DNA of 64,000 nucleotides from Ahrensia kielensis DSM 5890 (GCF_000374465.1 NZ_KB894529.1:1-64000); one strand, 5' to 3'. Numbered from the stretch's first letter, positions 1 through 8,065 are shown. The notes: generated by a model from the letters alone, not told the origin. Numbers and translations: made by a program.

Positions 1-788
1 GTGAAGTCGACATTGTCACCGGCCATCGCCCAACAGAACGTGTATGAACCTGTGCCTACGCCGCTGTGAATTGACCAAGGCGGTGAAATGACGGCCTCTT
101 CATTGGCCATAACAATATGACGGGTTTCATCGGGTTTACCCATAAAATGGAAAACGCGTTGATCCGCATCAAGATCATAATAGAGATAGGCTTCCATGCG
201 GCGATCATGAACATGGGCGGGCATTGTGTTCCACACGGAACCGGCTGAAAATTGCGTATAGCCCATCAATAGCTGACAAGTTTCGTGAACTTCTGGATGC
301 AGGAACTGGATGATAACGCGTTCATTGGCAGTTTCGCGTGAGCCCATTTCTACGCGGCGCGCATCTTTGAGCGTAATAAGCTTGGTGGGGTGTTCGTGAT
401 GTGCAGGTGTCGAAAGTAGATAGAAGCGACCATTACCGCTCATCTCAACAGGGCCAGCACCCTTGCCAACATAGAGCACCTCGCCCTTGGCAACACGGTA
501 GGTCGTGCCTTGCACGGATATGTCTGCATCTTCGCCAATGTTTAAAATGCCGAGCTCACGGCGATCAAGAAAACCCGCTGTTCCTGTTGCATCATCATGG
601 TCAAGCGTAAGTGTTTTGCCATTTGGCACAGCACTGCCAACGATCATGCGATCATAGTGACTGTAAACAAGTTTAATCTCGCCAGCAGCAAACAGTCCAT
701 CAACATGGAAGTGCTTGCGCAAGCCATCTGTGTCGAGGGTTTTGGCCGTTGGTGGATCAATCGCATAGCGCGTTTCGGAAATCTGCAT
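1..788 (-). CDS. kduI: 5-dehydro-4-deoxy-D-glucuronate isomerase KduI (3' end cut by window edge)
   Basis: KduI interconverts 5-keto-4-deoxyuronate and 2,5-diketo-3-deoxygluconate in the breakdown of pectin and other polyuronates in the cytoplasm. Translating the minus strand from the ATG at 788 gives about 262 residues with no stop before base 1. The protein starts MQISETRYAIDPPTAK and runs through family segments such as PAHVHDRRMEAYLYYDL and PPWSIHSGVGTGSYTFCWAM. The latter part carries the cupin metal ligands (His, His, Glu, His). The usual family length is about 276-280 residues, so only around 15 C-terminal residues are missing. It lies 15 bp downstream of the kdgF-like gene on the same strand, so it is probably the next gene of the uronate operon. 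Confidence 0.93.
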   Translation of the reverse strand, partial: MQISETRYAIDPPTAKTLDTDGLRKHFHVDGLFAAGEIKLVYSHYDRMIVGSAVPNGKTLTLDHDDATGTAGFLDRRELGILNIGEDADISVQGTTYRVAKGEVLYVGKGAGPVEMSGNGRFYLLSTPAHHEHPTKLITLKDARRVEMGSRETANERVIIQFLHPEVHETCQLLMGYTQFSAGSVWNTMPAHVHDRRMEAYLYYDLDADQRVFHFMGKPDETRHIVMANEEAVISPPWSIHSGVGTGSYTFCWAMAGDNVDF

Positions 789-803
789 TTTAGTCCTCAT
801 AAG

Positions 804-1121
804 TTATAAAAAATCGTCGCGGCGCGGCGTGAAGGTATCAATCAGTTTGCCTGCACTGTGGCATTTGCAACCGTGAACTGCGTTGGAAGGAATAACGAAG
901 CTATCTCCGGCTTTAACATCAAAGCTTTCGCCATCGATCGTGAAGGTAAAATAGCCCGATTCCACATAGGTCGATTGAACATGCGGATGATTGTGTAACG
1001 ATCCTTCACCGCCAATTTCAAAGTCGAAAGACACGACCATCAGCGCGTCATTGTGCGAAAGAACTTGCCGGATAACGCCATTACCGACATCGACGGACGG
1101 AAAATTTGAAACATAAGTCAT
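804..1121 (-). CDS. kdgF: KdgF-like cupin protein (unsaturated uronate linearisation)
   Basis: A 105-residue single-domain cupin. The metal-binding pattern is visible as HNHPHVQ (residues about 43-49), then YVESGYFTF with the cupin Glu, then VIPSNAVHG with the last His. Proteins of this size next to kduI are KdgF, which helps ring-open 4,5-unsaturated galacturonate or mannuronate monomers to the linear keto sugar. The start (MTYVSNF) is the only good one and lies 9 bp after the TRAP permease gene, so the gene is translated as part of the same leftward operon. The family assignment is strong for the cupin fold. The specific KdgF role rests on size, the neighbour kduI and the adjoining TRAP transporter. 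Confidence 0.8.
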   Translation of the reverse strand: MTYVSNFPSVDVGNGVIRQVLSHNDALMVVSFDFEIGGEGSLHNHPHVQSTYVESGYFTFTIDGESFDVKAGDSFVIPSNAVHGCKCHSAGKLIDTFTPRRDDFL

Positions 1122-1130
1122 ATTAATTAC

Positions 1131-2411
1131 TCATCGAAAAAGGGATGGAAGCCAAAGTGAAAGTGACGGAATGTACGTTACCAAAACAAGGGTTATGATC
1201 GCTGCAATATAAAACGGCCAGATGGAACGCACGACATCCCAGATCGCAATATTGCCAACCGCGCAGCCCACAAACAGCACCGCACCAACGGGCGGTGTAC
1301 AAAGCCCAATACCTAAGTTTAGAACGAGAATGATGCCAAAATGCACAGGATCGACACCAAACGCCATGGCGACAGGCAAGAAGATCGGCGTTGTGATTAC
1401 GATCAACGGCGACATGTCCATGAACGTGCCGAGAAACAGCAGCAGTATATTGATCATCAGCAAGATCAAGATCGGGTTATCAGAGAAGGTTTGCATGAAG
1501 GTGACCAACTGTGCTGGCACTCTTAAAAAAGCCAGCAGCCAACCAAATGCCGATGCGCAACCGATAACGAGAAGCACCATAGCCGTTGTACGCACAGCGC
1601 CCATTGTCGCCTCGACAAAATTCTTCCAGTCGAGTGTTCTGTAAACGAGTATTGTAACCCCAAGCGCATAGACAACGGCAATACCGGAAGATTCCGACGC
1701 TGTGAAAACACCAGAGCGAACGCCGAAGAAGATAATTGCGGCCAATATCAACCCTGGGAAAGCCGCGATGAATAATGCAACAATTGCTCTCAGACCCGGA
1801 AAGGCTTCGGTTGGATAGCCACGCTTACGCGCAACAAACCATGCGGCCACCATTAGCGAAAACGCGAGTATCATGCCCGGAATAATGCCTGCAGTGAAAA
1901 GGTCTGCAATTGATATGCGTCCGCCACCTGCAATCGAATAGATGATCAGATTATGAGAGGGCGGCAACATAAGAGCGATGATGGAAGACACGACCGTAAC
2001 ATTGACAGCGTAGTCAGCATCATAACCGCGCGCTTTCATTTGTGGCACCATGATGCCACCAACAGCAGACGCATCAGCTGCTGCGGAGCCAGAGATACCA
2101 CCAAATAGAACGGAAGTCAGAATGTTTACCTGCCCCAAGCCTCCGCGAAAGTGGCCAACGAGTGCACCAGCAAGCGCAACCAATCTTCGAGCGATGTCAC
2201 CGCGTACCATTAATTCGCCAGCATAGATAAAGAACGGAATAGCCATCAATGCGAAGACTGAAACACCTGAGTTGAGACGCTGGAATACAACTGCTGGCGG
2301 CAGGCCCAAATACATTATCGTCGCAAAGGATGACACACCAAGGCAGAATGCAACGGGTGTGCCGATAAGCAAGAGAATCGTAAACGTGCCGAAAAGGACG
2401 TAGAGTTCCAT
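1131..2411 (-). CDS. TRAP transporter large permease, DctM type (uronate operon)
   Basis: A 426-residue integral membrane protein with about 12 hydrophobic segments, the length and pattern of DctM. It begins with an N-terminal hydrophobic hairpin (MELYVLFGTFTILLLIGTPVAF). Family-typical stretches include FGGISGSAAADASAVG near residue 95 and the mirror segment NLGIGLCTPPVGAVLFV near residue 365. It forms the sodium-driven translocation channel with the DctQ partner that ends 1 base upstream (2412). The substrate cannot be read from this subunit. The surrounding kdgF and kduI genes suggest unsaturated or keto-uronate oligomers or monomers. Confidence 0.92.
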   Translation of the reverse strand: MELYVLFGTFTILLLIGTPVAFCLGVSSFATIMYLGLPPAVVFQRLNSGVSVFALMAIPFFIYAGELMVRGDIARRLVALAGALVGHFRGGLGQVNILTSVLFGGISGSAAADASAVGGIMVPQMKARGYDADYAVNVTVVSSIIALMLPPSHNLIIYSIAGGGRISIADLFTAGIIPGMILAFSLMVAAWFVARKRGYPTEAFPGLRAIVALFIAAFPGLILAAIIFFGVRSGVFTASESSGIAVVYALGVTILVYRTLDWKNFVEATMGAVRTTAMVLLVIGCASAFGWLLAFLRVPAQLVTFMQTFSDNPILILLMINILLLFLGTFMDMSPLIVITTPIFLPVAMAFGVDPVHFGIILVLNLGIGLCTPPVGAVLFVGCAVGNIAIWDVVRSIWPFYIAAIITLVLVTYIPSLSLWLPSLFR

Positions 2412-2948
2412 TTATATTTCCTCGTCGGTAGCGTCACCAAAACGACGTGTTGGCAAGCCAGCCATGCGGCGCACAAGTCGTTCAAGCGAGAATAGAAAAA
2501 TCAAAGCACCGCCCATTGTCAGAGCGACGAAGACCGTTCCGCCTGAAATGCCGATATTTGGTATTGTGGAATTCCATGCATTCATCATGAGCTGCCAACC
2601 ATAAATCATCATGCCGAACGAAAATGCGGCCACGACAATGTCTGAAATTGAAAACAAAATGAGTTGAGCTTTGCGTGGTAGAAAATAAAGCACCACATCA
2701 AAACTAAGATGATAGCCTTCGCGAATGCCAACCGCTGCACCTAGAAAAATGAACCAGCCCATAATCATGACTGATATGCTCTCGGTCCAAGTCGGTGTGT
2801 TGTTGAGTACGTAACGACCGAAAACCTGCCAAGCAATAAAAGCAGTCATTAATACGAGGCCTGTTCCAGCCGCCCAAATACAAATTCGGGTCACACGGTC
2901 GAGAATATCGCTGACCGTAAGCATAGTTTTTTGCATGTGGATCGCCAT
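2412..2948 (-). CDS. TRAP transporter small permease, DctQ type (uronate operon)
   Basis: A 178-residue protein with four predicted membrane helices. It contains the conserved DctQ stretch W-Q-V-FGRYVLNNTPTWTE around residues 45-62 and FLGAAVGIREGYHLSFD near residues 75-92. DctQ is the small membrane subunit that pairs with DctM in TRAP carriers. It directly abuts the dctM-like gene and follows the binding-protein gene after 48 bp. That gap contains a GC-rich hairpin. The first ATG (2948) has a weak ribosome site. The Met codon at 2936 is an alternative start. Confidence 0.9.
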   Translation of the reverse strand: MAIHMQKTMLTVSDILDRVTRICIWAAGTGLVLMTAFIAWQVFGRYVLNNTPTWTESISVMIMGWFIFLGAAVGIREGYHLSFDVVLYFLPRKAQLILFSISDIVVAAFSFGMMIYGWQLMMNAWNSTIPNIGISGGTVFVALTMGGALIFLFSLERLVRRMAGLPTRRFGDATDEEI

Positions 2949-2954
2949 AAATTA

Positions 2955-2975
2955 GCCCGGCGCACTGCGCCGGGC
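2955..2975 (-). other. GC-rich hairpin between binding-protein and permease genes
   Basis: The 48 bp gap between dctP and dctQ contains GCCCGGCG, a 5-base loop and CGCCGGGC, a perfect 8 bp GC stem. There is no T-run after it on the minus strand, so it is not a classic terminator. In operons led by a solute-binding protein such hairpins commonly stabilise the upstream message and dampen permease expression. That role is inferred here. Confidence 0.65.
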
Positions 2976-2996
2976 ATGTTGCATTTTCAGGAGTAA

Positions 2997-3977
2997 TTAC
3001 TTCACAGCCTGAATACGGCTCACAAGATTTTTCAGAGCATCAGATGTGACATGCTTTTCATAAACAGGTTTCATGCTGTCGATGAACGGTTGCTTGTCGA
3101 TATCCGTGATGACTTCAACACCTGCTGCACGTACTTTTTCTTCAGAAGCTTTTTCACTCGCTTCCCAAAGTTCACGCATTTTGCTGACAGACTTTTTAGC
3201 TGCGTCACGCACAGCTGCCTGATCTTCAGCAGATAGCTTTTCGAAACTTGATTTTGACATCACCAGAACTTCAGGAACGATCAAGTGTTGATCGAGCGTG
3301 TAGTAGCCAGCAACTTCAAAGTGGCCTGAGCTTTCGAATGATGGCCAGTTGTTTTCTGCGCCGTCGATAACACCAGTTTGAATTGATGAATAAACTTCAC
3401 CATAAGGCATCGGTGTTGCGTTACCGCCAATCGCATCCACCATATCAACGAAAATGTCAGACTGCATAACGCGGAACTTCAAGCCGTCCACATCTGCAAT
3501 AGATTTGATCGGGCGTTGTTTGTTGTAGAAAGAGCGCGAGCCTGAATCATAATAGGCAAGCCCAACAAGATTGTGGTCTTGGAAAGCGCTCAAAACTTCT
3601 TCGCCAATTTCGCCATCAACCACATTATGCATGTGATCCGTTGAACGGAAAATATATGGCAATGAGAATACTTTGGTTTCTTCGATTAGATTGTTGAAGG
3701 GCCCAAGGCTAACGCGGTTCATGTCGATCACGCCAAGCTGTGTTTGCTCAATCGTGTCTTTTTCTTCACCAAGCTGAGCTGAATGGAACACTTCCACACA
3801 AATGCGTCCGCCAGTGCTTTCTTTGAGCAACTCGCCCATATATTGTACAGCTGCCACTGTTGGGTAACCATCTGGATGTGTATCTGATGACTTTAAAGTC
3901 ACCTCACATGCAGAAGCTACACCTGCAAATGCAACGCTTGCTGCGAATGCACTCAACATTACTCTCAAAGATTTCAT
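2997..3977 (-). CDS. TRAP transporter solute-binding protein, DctP family (probable uronate binder)
   Basis: A 326-residue periplasmic protein. Residues 1-23 form a Sec signal peptide (hydrophobic [16 protein letters not shown], cleavage before C or E). The body is DctP-like, with [10 protein letters not shown] near residue 165, where the family Arg binds the substrate carboxylate, and [20 protein letters not shown] near residues 193-212. Translation starts at the ATG at 3977 behind a GGGAGAG ribosome site. It is the first gene of the leftward operon dctP-dctQ-dctM-kdgF-kduI. The ligand is therefore inferred to be a uronate or unsaturated uronate. Sequence alone does not prove it. Confidence 0.9.
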   Translation of the reverse strand: MKSLRVMLSAFAASVAFAGVASACEVTLKSSDTHPDGYPTVAAVQYMGELLKESTGGRICVEVFHSAQLGEEKDTIEQTQLGVIDMNRVSLGPFNNLIEETKVFSLPYIFRSTDHMHNVVDGEIGEEVLSAFQDHNLVGLAYYDSGSRSFYNKQRPIKSIADVDGLKFRVMQSDIFVDMVDAIGGNATPMPYGEVYSSIQTGVIDGAENNWPSFESSGHFEVAGYYTLDQHLIVPEVLVMSKSSFEKLSAEDQAAVRDAAKKSVSKMRELWEASEKASEEKVRAAGVEVITDIDKQPFIDSMKPVYEKHVTSDALKNLVSRIQAVK

Positions 3978-4203
3978 TATTTCTCTCTCCCATTTGGCTA
4001 ATCAAAGCCCAAAGCCTGCACTGCAAGCCATTTCATAAAGTCAAATTGACCTCGGTACACCGAACGAACACCAGTAGTGATCGATCGAATTAATATGAGA
4101 ATTATTGAAACGACTTTCGCCGCCATCTTGGAAATCACTGACTTCAAAACACATGAGATCGGTTACTACCTAAGCGCCCCCACCCCATTCATGTGTCTTG
4201 CTT

Positions 4204-4227
4204 CTTATCCGTGACAATAAGGATAAG
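4204..4227. promoter_or_regulatory. Inverted repeat CTTATCC-N10-GGATAAG
   Basis: Two perfectly complementary 7-base arms are separated by 10 bases, about 230 bp upstream of the TRAP binding-protein gene. The spacing of one helical turn fits a dimeric regulator site. It could also form a weak hairpin. No regulator gene is nearby to name. Confidence 0.4.
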
Positions 4228-4307
4228 CGGCATAAGCTGCCTCTCCCATCGAACATGATATGTCTGTTTTTCCCTGCGATCCCCATCAAAAGATCATTAG
4301 CTCTCAC

Positions 4308-4331
4308 AACTGATATACTAATATGTCAGTT
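4308..4331. promoter_or_regulatory. 24-bp palindrome, candidate operator of the uronate operon
   Basis: AACTGATATA and its near-mirror TATGTCAGTT flank a short centre. Ten of twelve base pairs are symmetrical. The element is about 330 bp upstream of dctP and 370 bp upstream of the DUF1611 gene. The layout resembles GntR- or LacI-type uronate operators (KdgR, UxuR), but no such regulator is encoded in the window, so the link is inferred. Confidence 0.5.
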
Positions 4332-4454
4332 TAAAATCTGTCAAGTTACAATTTGTTGGTTTTGAATGAAGCCACAGAACAGTTCTTATCGGCGCCCAAG
4401 AACACCGATGATGAACCGTAATAAATTTGGCGTTTTACAATGATCAGCAACAAG

Positions 4455-4493
4455 CGTATGAATGACGAACTAGTCATACGGTATTGCGTATGA
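4455..4493. promoter_or_regulatory. Triple 7-bp motif array CGTATGA / TCATACG / CGTATGA
   Basis: CGTATGA occurs at 4455-4461, its reverse complement TCATACG at 4474-4480 and CGTATGA again at 4487-4493. The last two form a perfect 20-bp inverted repeat with a 6-bp spacer. Three copies of a 7-mer within 39 bp are unlikely by chance. They lie about 210-245 bp upstream of the DUF1611 start and could be the binding array of its regulator. Confidence 0.5.
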
Positions 4494-4699
4494 GCTACCA
4501 TCAGCGGCGTTAGAACTCCGTAATCTAAACAATTATCGTAATGCGAACTTTGCGCGGTGCTTAAGCCCGGTGCGACGAGTTTGATCATTAGCTAACGATC
4601 TGAACCTTTAATACTAACCTTTGCGTGGCCCTATACAGGCGTCGAGGCGCCAAGCTAGCACGTCTTATGCGGACTGGTTTTTGGCTTGCAGGAGCGCCC

Positions 4700-5899
4700 A
4701 TGTCCATAATTCCATTTAAAGAAATCACCCGTTCAAAGAGAGCTAATCTTACATCAATAATTTCCCACAAACCAATTTCAACAGATATTGAGGCGGTGCA
4801 AGCCTTCACGCCCAAGACAGCGACAGCGCTTGTATATTGCGAAGGAAACTTTGGGAAAATTGACGGCAAAACCGCCAATGGGTTGGTGCGCCATTCTGAG
4901 AAATATAAAATACTCTCCGTGATCGATAGCCTTCATGCGGGCGCAGACGCTGGCAATGTGTTGGACCAGAAATCAAATGCAGTGCCAATTTTTGCAAATC
5001 TAGCTGAAGCATTTGCCAGCGCACCAAACAAGCCAGACTATTTCATATATGGGATGGCGCCTGCCGCTGGCATGCTATCGCTGCAAGAGCGTACAATTAT
5101 GCTTGAAGCAATGCGGCTTGGCATGAATGTGATCAATGGTCTGCATGAGTTTTTAAATGATGATCCCGAATTCATTGCAGCATGTCTCGAACACAATGTT
5201 AAAATTACAGATATTAGAAAGCCGCGGCCGAAAAACGAATTGCGCTTATTTACGGGCGATATTCATAAAGTCGCCTGCCCGCGCATTGCGGTTCTTGGCA
5301 CAGATTGCGCCATTGGCAAAAGAACAACTGCAAACATTCTAACCAAGGCACTTGCCGAACGGGGCATCAATGCAGTCTTGGTCACCACAGGACAAACGGG
5401 AATGATCCAAGGATCACGTTACGGCGTTGCTCTTGATGCTGTGCCATCCCAGTTTTGTTGCGGTGAATTGGAAGCAACGATCGTAGAAGCCTATAAGGGC
5501 GATGCTCCCGATGTCATCATCATTGAAGGTCAAGGTGCACTGAGCCACCCTGCATTTTGCACCTCGGCATTTATTCTGCGTGGCAGCGCGCCACAGGCAG
5601 TTATCTTGCAGCATGCGCCAAAGCGCGAATATCGCTGTGACTTTGACCAAATGGAAATGCCTTCTGCGCAATCGGAAATCAAACTCATTGAAGCTTTTGC
5701 GGACACGCAAGTTATTGGACTAACAATAAACCACGAAAATATGAGTGATGAAGAGGTTAGCGAAAGCATTACAACATTCAGCAATCAACTCAACATTCCG
5801 GTAACCGACGCATTGTCTCGGCCATCTGAAATGCTTGTTGATATGGTGCTCATGAATTTCCCAAAACTGGCTGAGAAATCCGGTCGTAGCGTGCAATGA
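4700..5899 (+). CDS. DUF1611 family P-loop protein, DgcN-like
   Basis: A 399-residue cytoplasmic protein of the DUF1611 family. An N-terminal Rossmann-like part is followed by a C-terminal nucleotide-binding domain with the P-loop LGTDCAIGKRTTA near residues 199-211 and VIIIEGQGALSHPAF further on. A characterised marine member, DgcN, N-acetylates D-glutamate in D-amino-acid breakdown, and other members are only annotated by domain. The reading frame is open from 4625, but the ATG at 4700 has AGGAG 6 bases upstream and begins the conserved region, so I chose it. The stop overlaps the start of the PLP racemase gene by 4 bp (ATGA), which ties the two functions together. A D-amino-acid role is inferred from that pairing. 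Confidence 0.82.
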   Translation: MSIIPFKEITRSKRANLTSIISHKPISTDIEAVQAFTPKTATALVYCEGNFGKIDGKTANGLVRHSEKYKILSVIDSLHAGADAGNVLDQKSNAVPIFANLAEAFASAPNKPDYFIYGMAPAAGMLSLQERTIMLEAMRLGMNVINGLHEFLNDDPEFIAACLEHNVKITDIRKPRPKNELRLFTGDIHKVACPRIAVLGTDCAIGKRTTANILTKALAERGINAVLVTTGQTGMIQGSRYGVALDAVPSQFCCGELEATIVEAYKGDAPDVIIIEGQGALSHPAFCTSAFILRGSAPQAVILQHAPKREYRCDFDQMEMPSAQSEIKLIEAFADTQVIGLTINHENMSDEEVSESITTFSNQLNIPVTDALSRPSEMLVDMVLMNFPKLAEKSGRSVQ

Positions 5900-7011
5900 A
5901 CACGCCTCGACTAGATATCAATCTCGATAAGATTTTACATAACGCATCTGTGTTGGTGAAACGCTTAAAAGAGGATGGCATCTCGGTCACCGGTGTTACT
6001 AAGGCGTTTCTTGGTGCGCCGCAGATTGCACGCATAATGCTGAAAGCGGGTGTTACATCGCTGGGCGATTCCCGCATTAGTAATATTGAGCGTATGCGCC
6101 ATGCAGGCATTTTAGCGCGCATGGTGCTCATACGCTCCCCCATGATAAGTCAGGTCGATCGTGTTGTGGCCTCTGCCGATATGAGCGTAAACACAGAGCT
6201 AGATGTCCTTTGCGCCCTTTCCGTCGCAGCGCTAAGGATTGGCAAGGTCCATGACGTTTTACTCATGGTTGAGCTTGGCGATCTTCGTGAAGGCATTATG
6301 CCCGACGATATCAGTGAGTTTGTTCAGCAAGTAGCTCTTTTGCCCAATATCAAGTTGATGGGGCTTGGTACCAATTTAGCGTGCCGCAATGGCATATCAC
6401 CGGACAATGAGAATATGGCCAAATTGTCTGCGGCTGTTAGGCAGCTTTATGCGGCGAACTCAGTGAATGCTACAATCGTTTCGGGCGGAAACTCCAGTAA
6501 TCTCAATTGGATTTTTGGCGGCGGAAAAATAGGTAAGATCAATAATTTACGGCTTGGTGAATCAATTTTACTTGGTAGAGAACCGTTGCAGCGAAAAGCC
6601 ATACCGGGTCTATTTACCGACGCTACAAAACTTGTTGCAGAAGTAATAGAGAGTAAAATTAAGCCGACCAAAGCATGGGGCACTATCGCTCAATCAGCAT
6701 TTAAAGGCGCACGAAATTCGGTTGCAACGGGTAATATCAATCAAGCGATTTTAGCAATCGGCAGGCAAGATACGGACCCTGAAGGATTGCAAGCGCCCAA
6801 GGGCGTTACAGTCCTTGCTGCCAGCAGTGATCATACAATTTTAGACACTGGTAAGAGTAAATTGCGTGTTGGCGAAGAGGTCTCGTTTCAGCTCAATTAC
6901 AGTGCGCTTTTGAGCGCGATGACATCGCCCTATGTGTCTAAAAACTTCACCGGAAGCAGTGCCATTTTAAGGCCAAATCCCGACCTGCATTTCTTACCGG
7001 CCGCGGCATAA
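5896..7011 (+). CDS. PLP-dependent alanine-racemase-fold protein, ornithine racemase-like
   Basis: A 371-residue protein of the fold-type III PLP family (alanine racemase N-terminal barrel). The PLP lysine is Lys36 in VTGVTKAFLG. GTNLACRNG near residue 156 and VSGGNSSNLNW near residue 195 are typical of the ornithine racemase (Orr/YhfX-like) branch, followed by a small C-terminal beta domain. It overlaps the DUF1611 gene by 4 bp, so translation is coupled. The family racemises or otherwise handles a free amino acid, and D-/L-ornithine, lysine, glutamate or a related substrate is possible. The pair suggests a D-amino-acid catabolic or salvage step, but the substrate is not readable from sequence. 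Confidence 0.8.
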   Translation: MNTPRLDINLDKILHNASVLVKRLKEDGISVTGVTKAFLGAPQIARIMLKAGVTSLGDSRISNIERMRHAGILARMVLIRSPMISQVDRVVASADMSVNTELDVLCALSVAALRIGKVHDVLLMVELGDLREGIMPDDISEFVQQVALLPNIKLMGLGTNLACRNGISPDNENMAKLSAAVRQLYAANSVNATIVSGGNSSNLNWIFGGGKIGKINNLRLGESILLGREPLQRKAIPGLFTDATKLVAEVIESKIKPTKAWGTIAQSAFKGARNSVATGNINQAILAIGRQDTDPEGLQAPKGVTVLAASSDHTILDTGKSKLRVGEEVSFQLNYSALLSAMTSPYVSKNFTGSSAILRPNPDLHFLPAAA

Positions 7012-7064
7012 TCGTGGCAGCATTTAAAATCCACATAACTATTCAATCAAAAGGACATTGACAC

Positions 7065-7211
7065 ATGATAAAGTTTGGAAAAAAATTCGAAACGCCAAAG
7101 CAAAAAGAAGAAAGCGATGCGGCGGCAAAAGCAAAGGCCGCAGCTAAAGAAAAGTACAATCAAGGCCTCGCTTCTGGAAAAGCCAATGCGTCAGCAGGCA
7201 AAAAAGCCTGA
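7065..7211 (+). CDS. Small Lys/Ala-rich protein, 48 residues, unrecognised
   Basis: The frame ATG ATA AAG TTT GGA at 7065 runs to TGA at 7209-7211. The product begins MIKFGKKFETPKQKEE, has a central Ala/Lys stretch that should be a highly charged amphipathic helix, and ends in NASAGKKA. AGGA lies 9 bases upstream. The composition (about a quarter Lys and a quarter Ala, no Cys or Trp) is like small DNA-, RNA- or ribosome-associated proteins, but I recognise no family. It starts 53 bp after the racemase gene and may be the tail of that operon. It is below the usual size cut-off for gene callers. Confidence 0.5.
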   Translation: MIKFGKKFETPKQKEESDAAAKAKAAAKEKYNQGLASGKANASAGKKA

Positions 7212-7473
7212 TTATAAGGTCTTGTTATCATCACTAAGCACCAAATACAGCCAACGAGATGGAAGGTATCTGGTCTTGGTTAAACCGTAATTGACGCCCA
7301 TCTTCACAATATTACAAAGTTAATGGATATGAAGACGCTCCTTGGCTCGAGGTTTCCATTAACAAGCATCATGCCGGCAGATGCATTAAAATGCCGTTCT
7401 CGCTTCAATTTGCCCTGAGTATTTATGGCGCGCCATAGGTAAGCAGTCGTTCCTCGCGCGATAAGGAAAGCAA

Positions 7474-7782
7474 ATGCTTGGCCGGACCCAAAAATCGACA
7501 ATCCGTTTAGCTAGGGAATTTTCAATTTCTAGCTTCGACGGGATATTACCGCCCGGAGAATATGCAATTTCTGAAGATGAAGAATTGATCGAAGGCATAT
7601 CGTGGCTCGCCTATAGACGTGTCGCGACATTTATCGAAGTGCCAGCAATTGGAAGAACGAAAATGTCCAGCCAGATGCTCAAGATCGATCATGATGAGTT
7701 AACCGCTATTATAGAAGATGATGCGTGTTTACAGGCCCAAGCAACTTTAGCGAATTCTGCAACACATCCGAGTGAACAATGA
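7474..7782 (+). CDS. Conserved-looking hypothetical protein, 102 residues
   Basis: This soluble protein begins MLGRTQKSTIRLAREFSI and continues with a beta-rich segment (GILPPGEYAISEDEELIEGISWLAYRR is the core, residues about 23-49). It ends in an acidic helix (HDELTAIIEDDACLQAQATL). AAGGAA lies 7 bases upstream of the ATG. I have the impression that similar short proteins with the pattern PxGxYxVxxDEExIEGxSxxAYRR occur in Hyphomicrobiales, with no known function. There is no signal peptide or membrane helix. It overlaps the next small gene by 4 bp (ATGATG region), so the two are translated together. Confidence 0.7.
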   Translation: MLGRTQKSTIRLAREFSISSFDGILPPGEYAISEDEELIEGISWLAYRRVATFIEVPAIGRTKMSSQMLKIDHDELTAIIEDDACLQAQATLANSATHPSEQ

Positions 7783-7988
7783 TGAAAATTCAAGTCTTTA
7801 AATCTGGGCAAATGGTTTCACTGCTACATAGAGATCATCTTTCGCCAGCAACGCCAAAACTTTTCAGGGTAGAAAACAGGCTCCCCGATACTGCTGGTGC
7901 CTCTCAATATAGAATTAAAAACGACGAGCAAAACCACGAGCGTGTGGAGCTTGGAAGCAACCTTGTTGTGGCTGAAAACGCAAACTGA
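7779..7988 (+). CDS. Hypothetical protein, 69 residues, coupled to the preceding gene
   Basis: A short frame starting MMKIQVFKSGQMVSLLHRDH with a basic and polar second half (KNDEQNHERVELGSNLVV). Its start overlaps the stop of the 102-residue gene by 4 bp, which is the main support that it is a real gene. There is no membrane segment, Cys or recognisable motif. Both small genes end at a long hairpin (8066-8099). Function is unknown. Confidence 0.55.
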   Translation: MMKIQVFKSGQMVSLLHRDHLSPATPKLFRVENRLPDTAGASQYRIKNDEQNHERVELGSNLVVAENAN

Positions 7989-8065
7989 TCTGGCTTCCAG
8001 AGCTTAAAATCACCAATCTTTATTTCCCCTTTTGCCTTACGCAAACAGAGAATATTTATCTATGG

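Larger units (their letters stand above)
3978..4699. other. Gene-free divergent control region with several inverted repeats
   Basis: These 722 bases separate the leftward uronate operon from the rightward DUF1611-racemase pair. No open frame in it looks like a protein. The 80- and 96-residue minus-strand frames have random composition. The region holds three separate symmetrical elements, listed individually: an inverted repeat at 4204-4227, a 24-bp palindrome at 4308-4331 and a triple 7-bp motif at 4455-4493. A half-site ATATGTCTGTTT at 4259-4270 resembles the right arm of the 24-bp palindrome (ATATGTCAGTTT). Confidence 0.7.

Noticed and set aside
4346-4588. 80-residue minus-strand frame in the intergenic region
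   Set aside because: No ribosome site, unremarkable composition and overlap with the operator-like repeats.
4625-4699. N-terminal extension of the DUF1611 protein (MALYRRRG...)
   Set aside because: The in-frame ATG at 4700 has a proper ribosome site and starts the family-like sequence; the extension looks like leader DNA.
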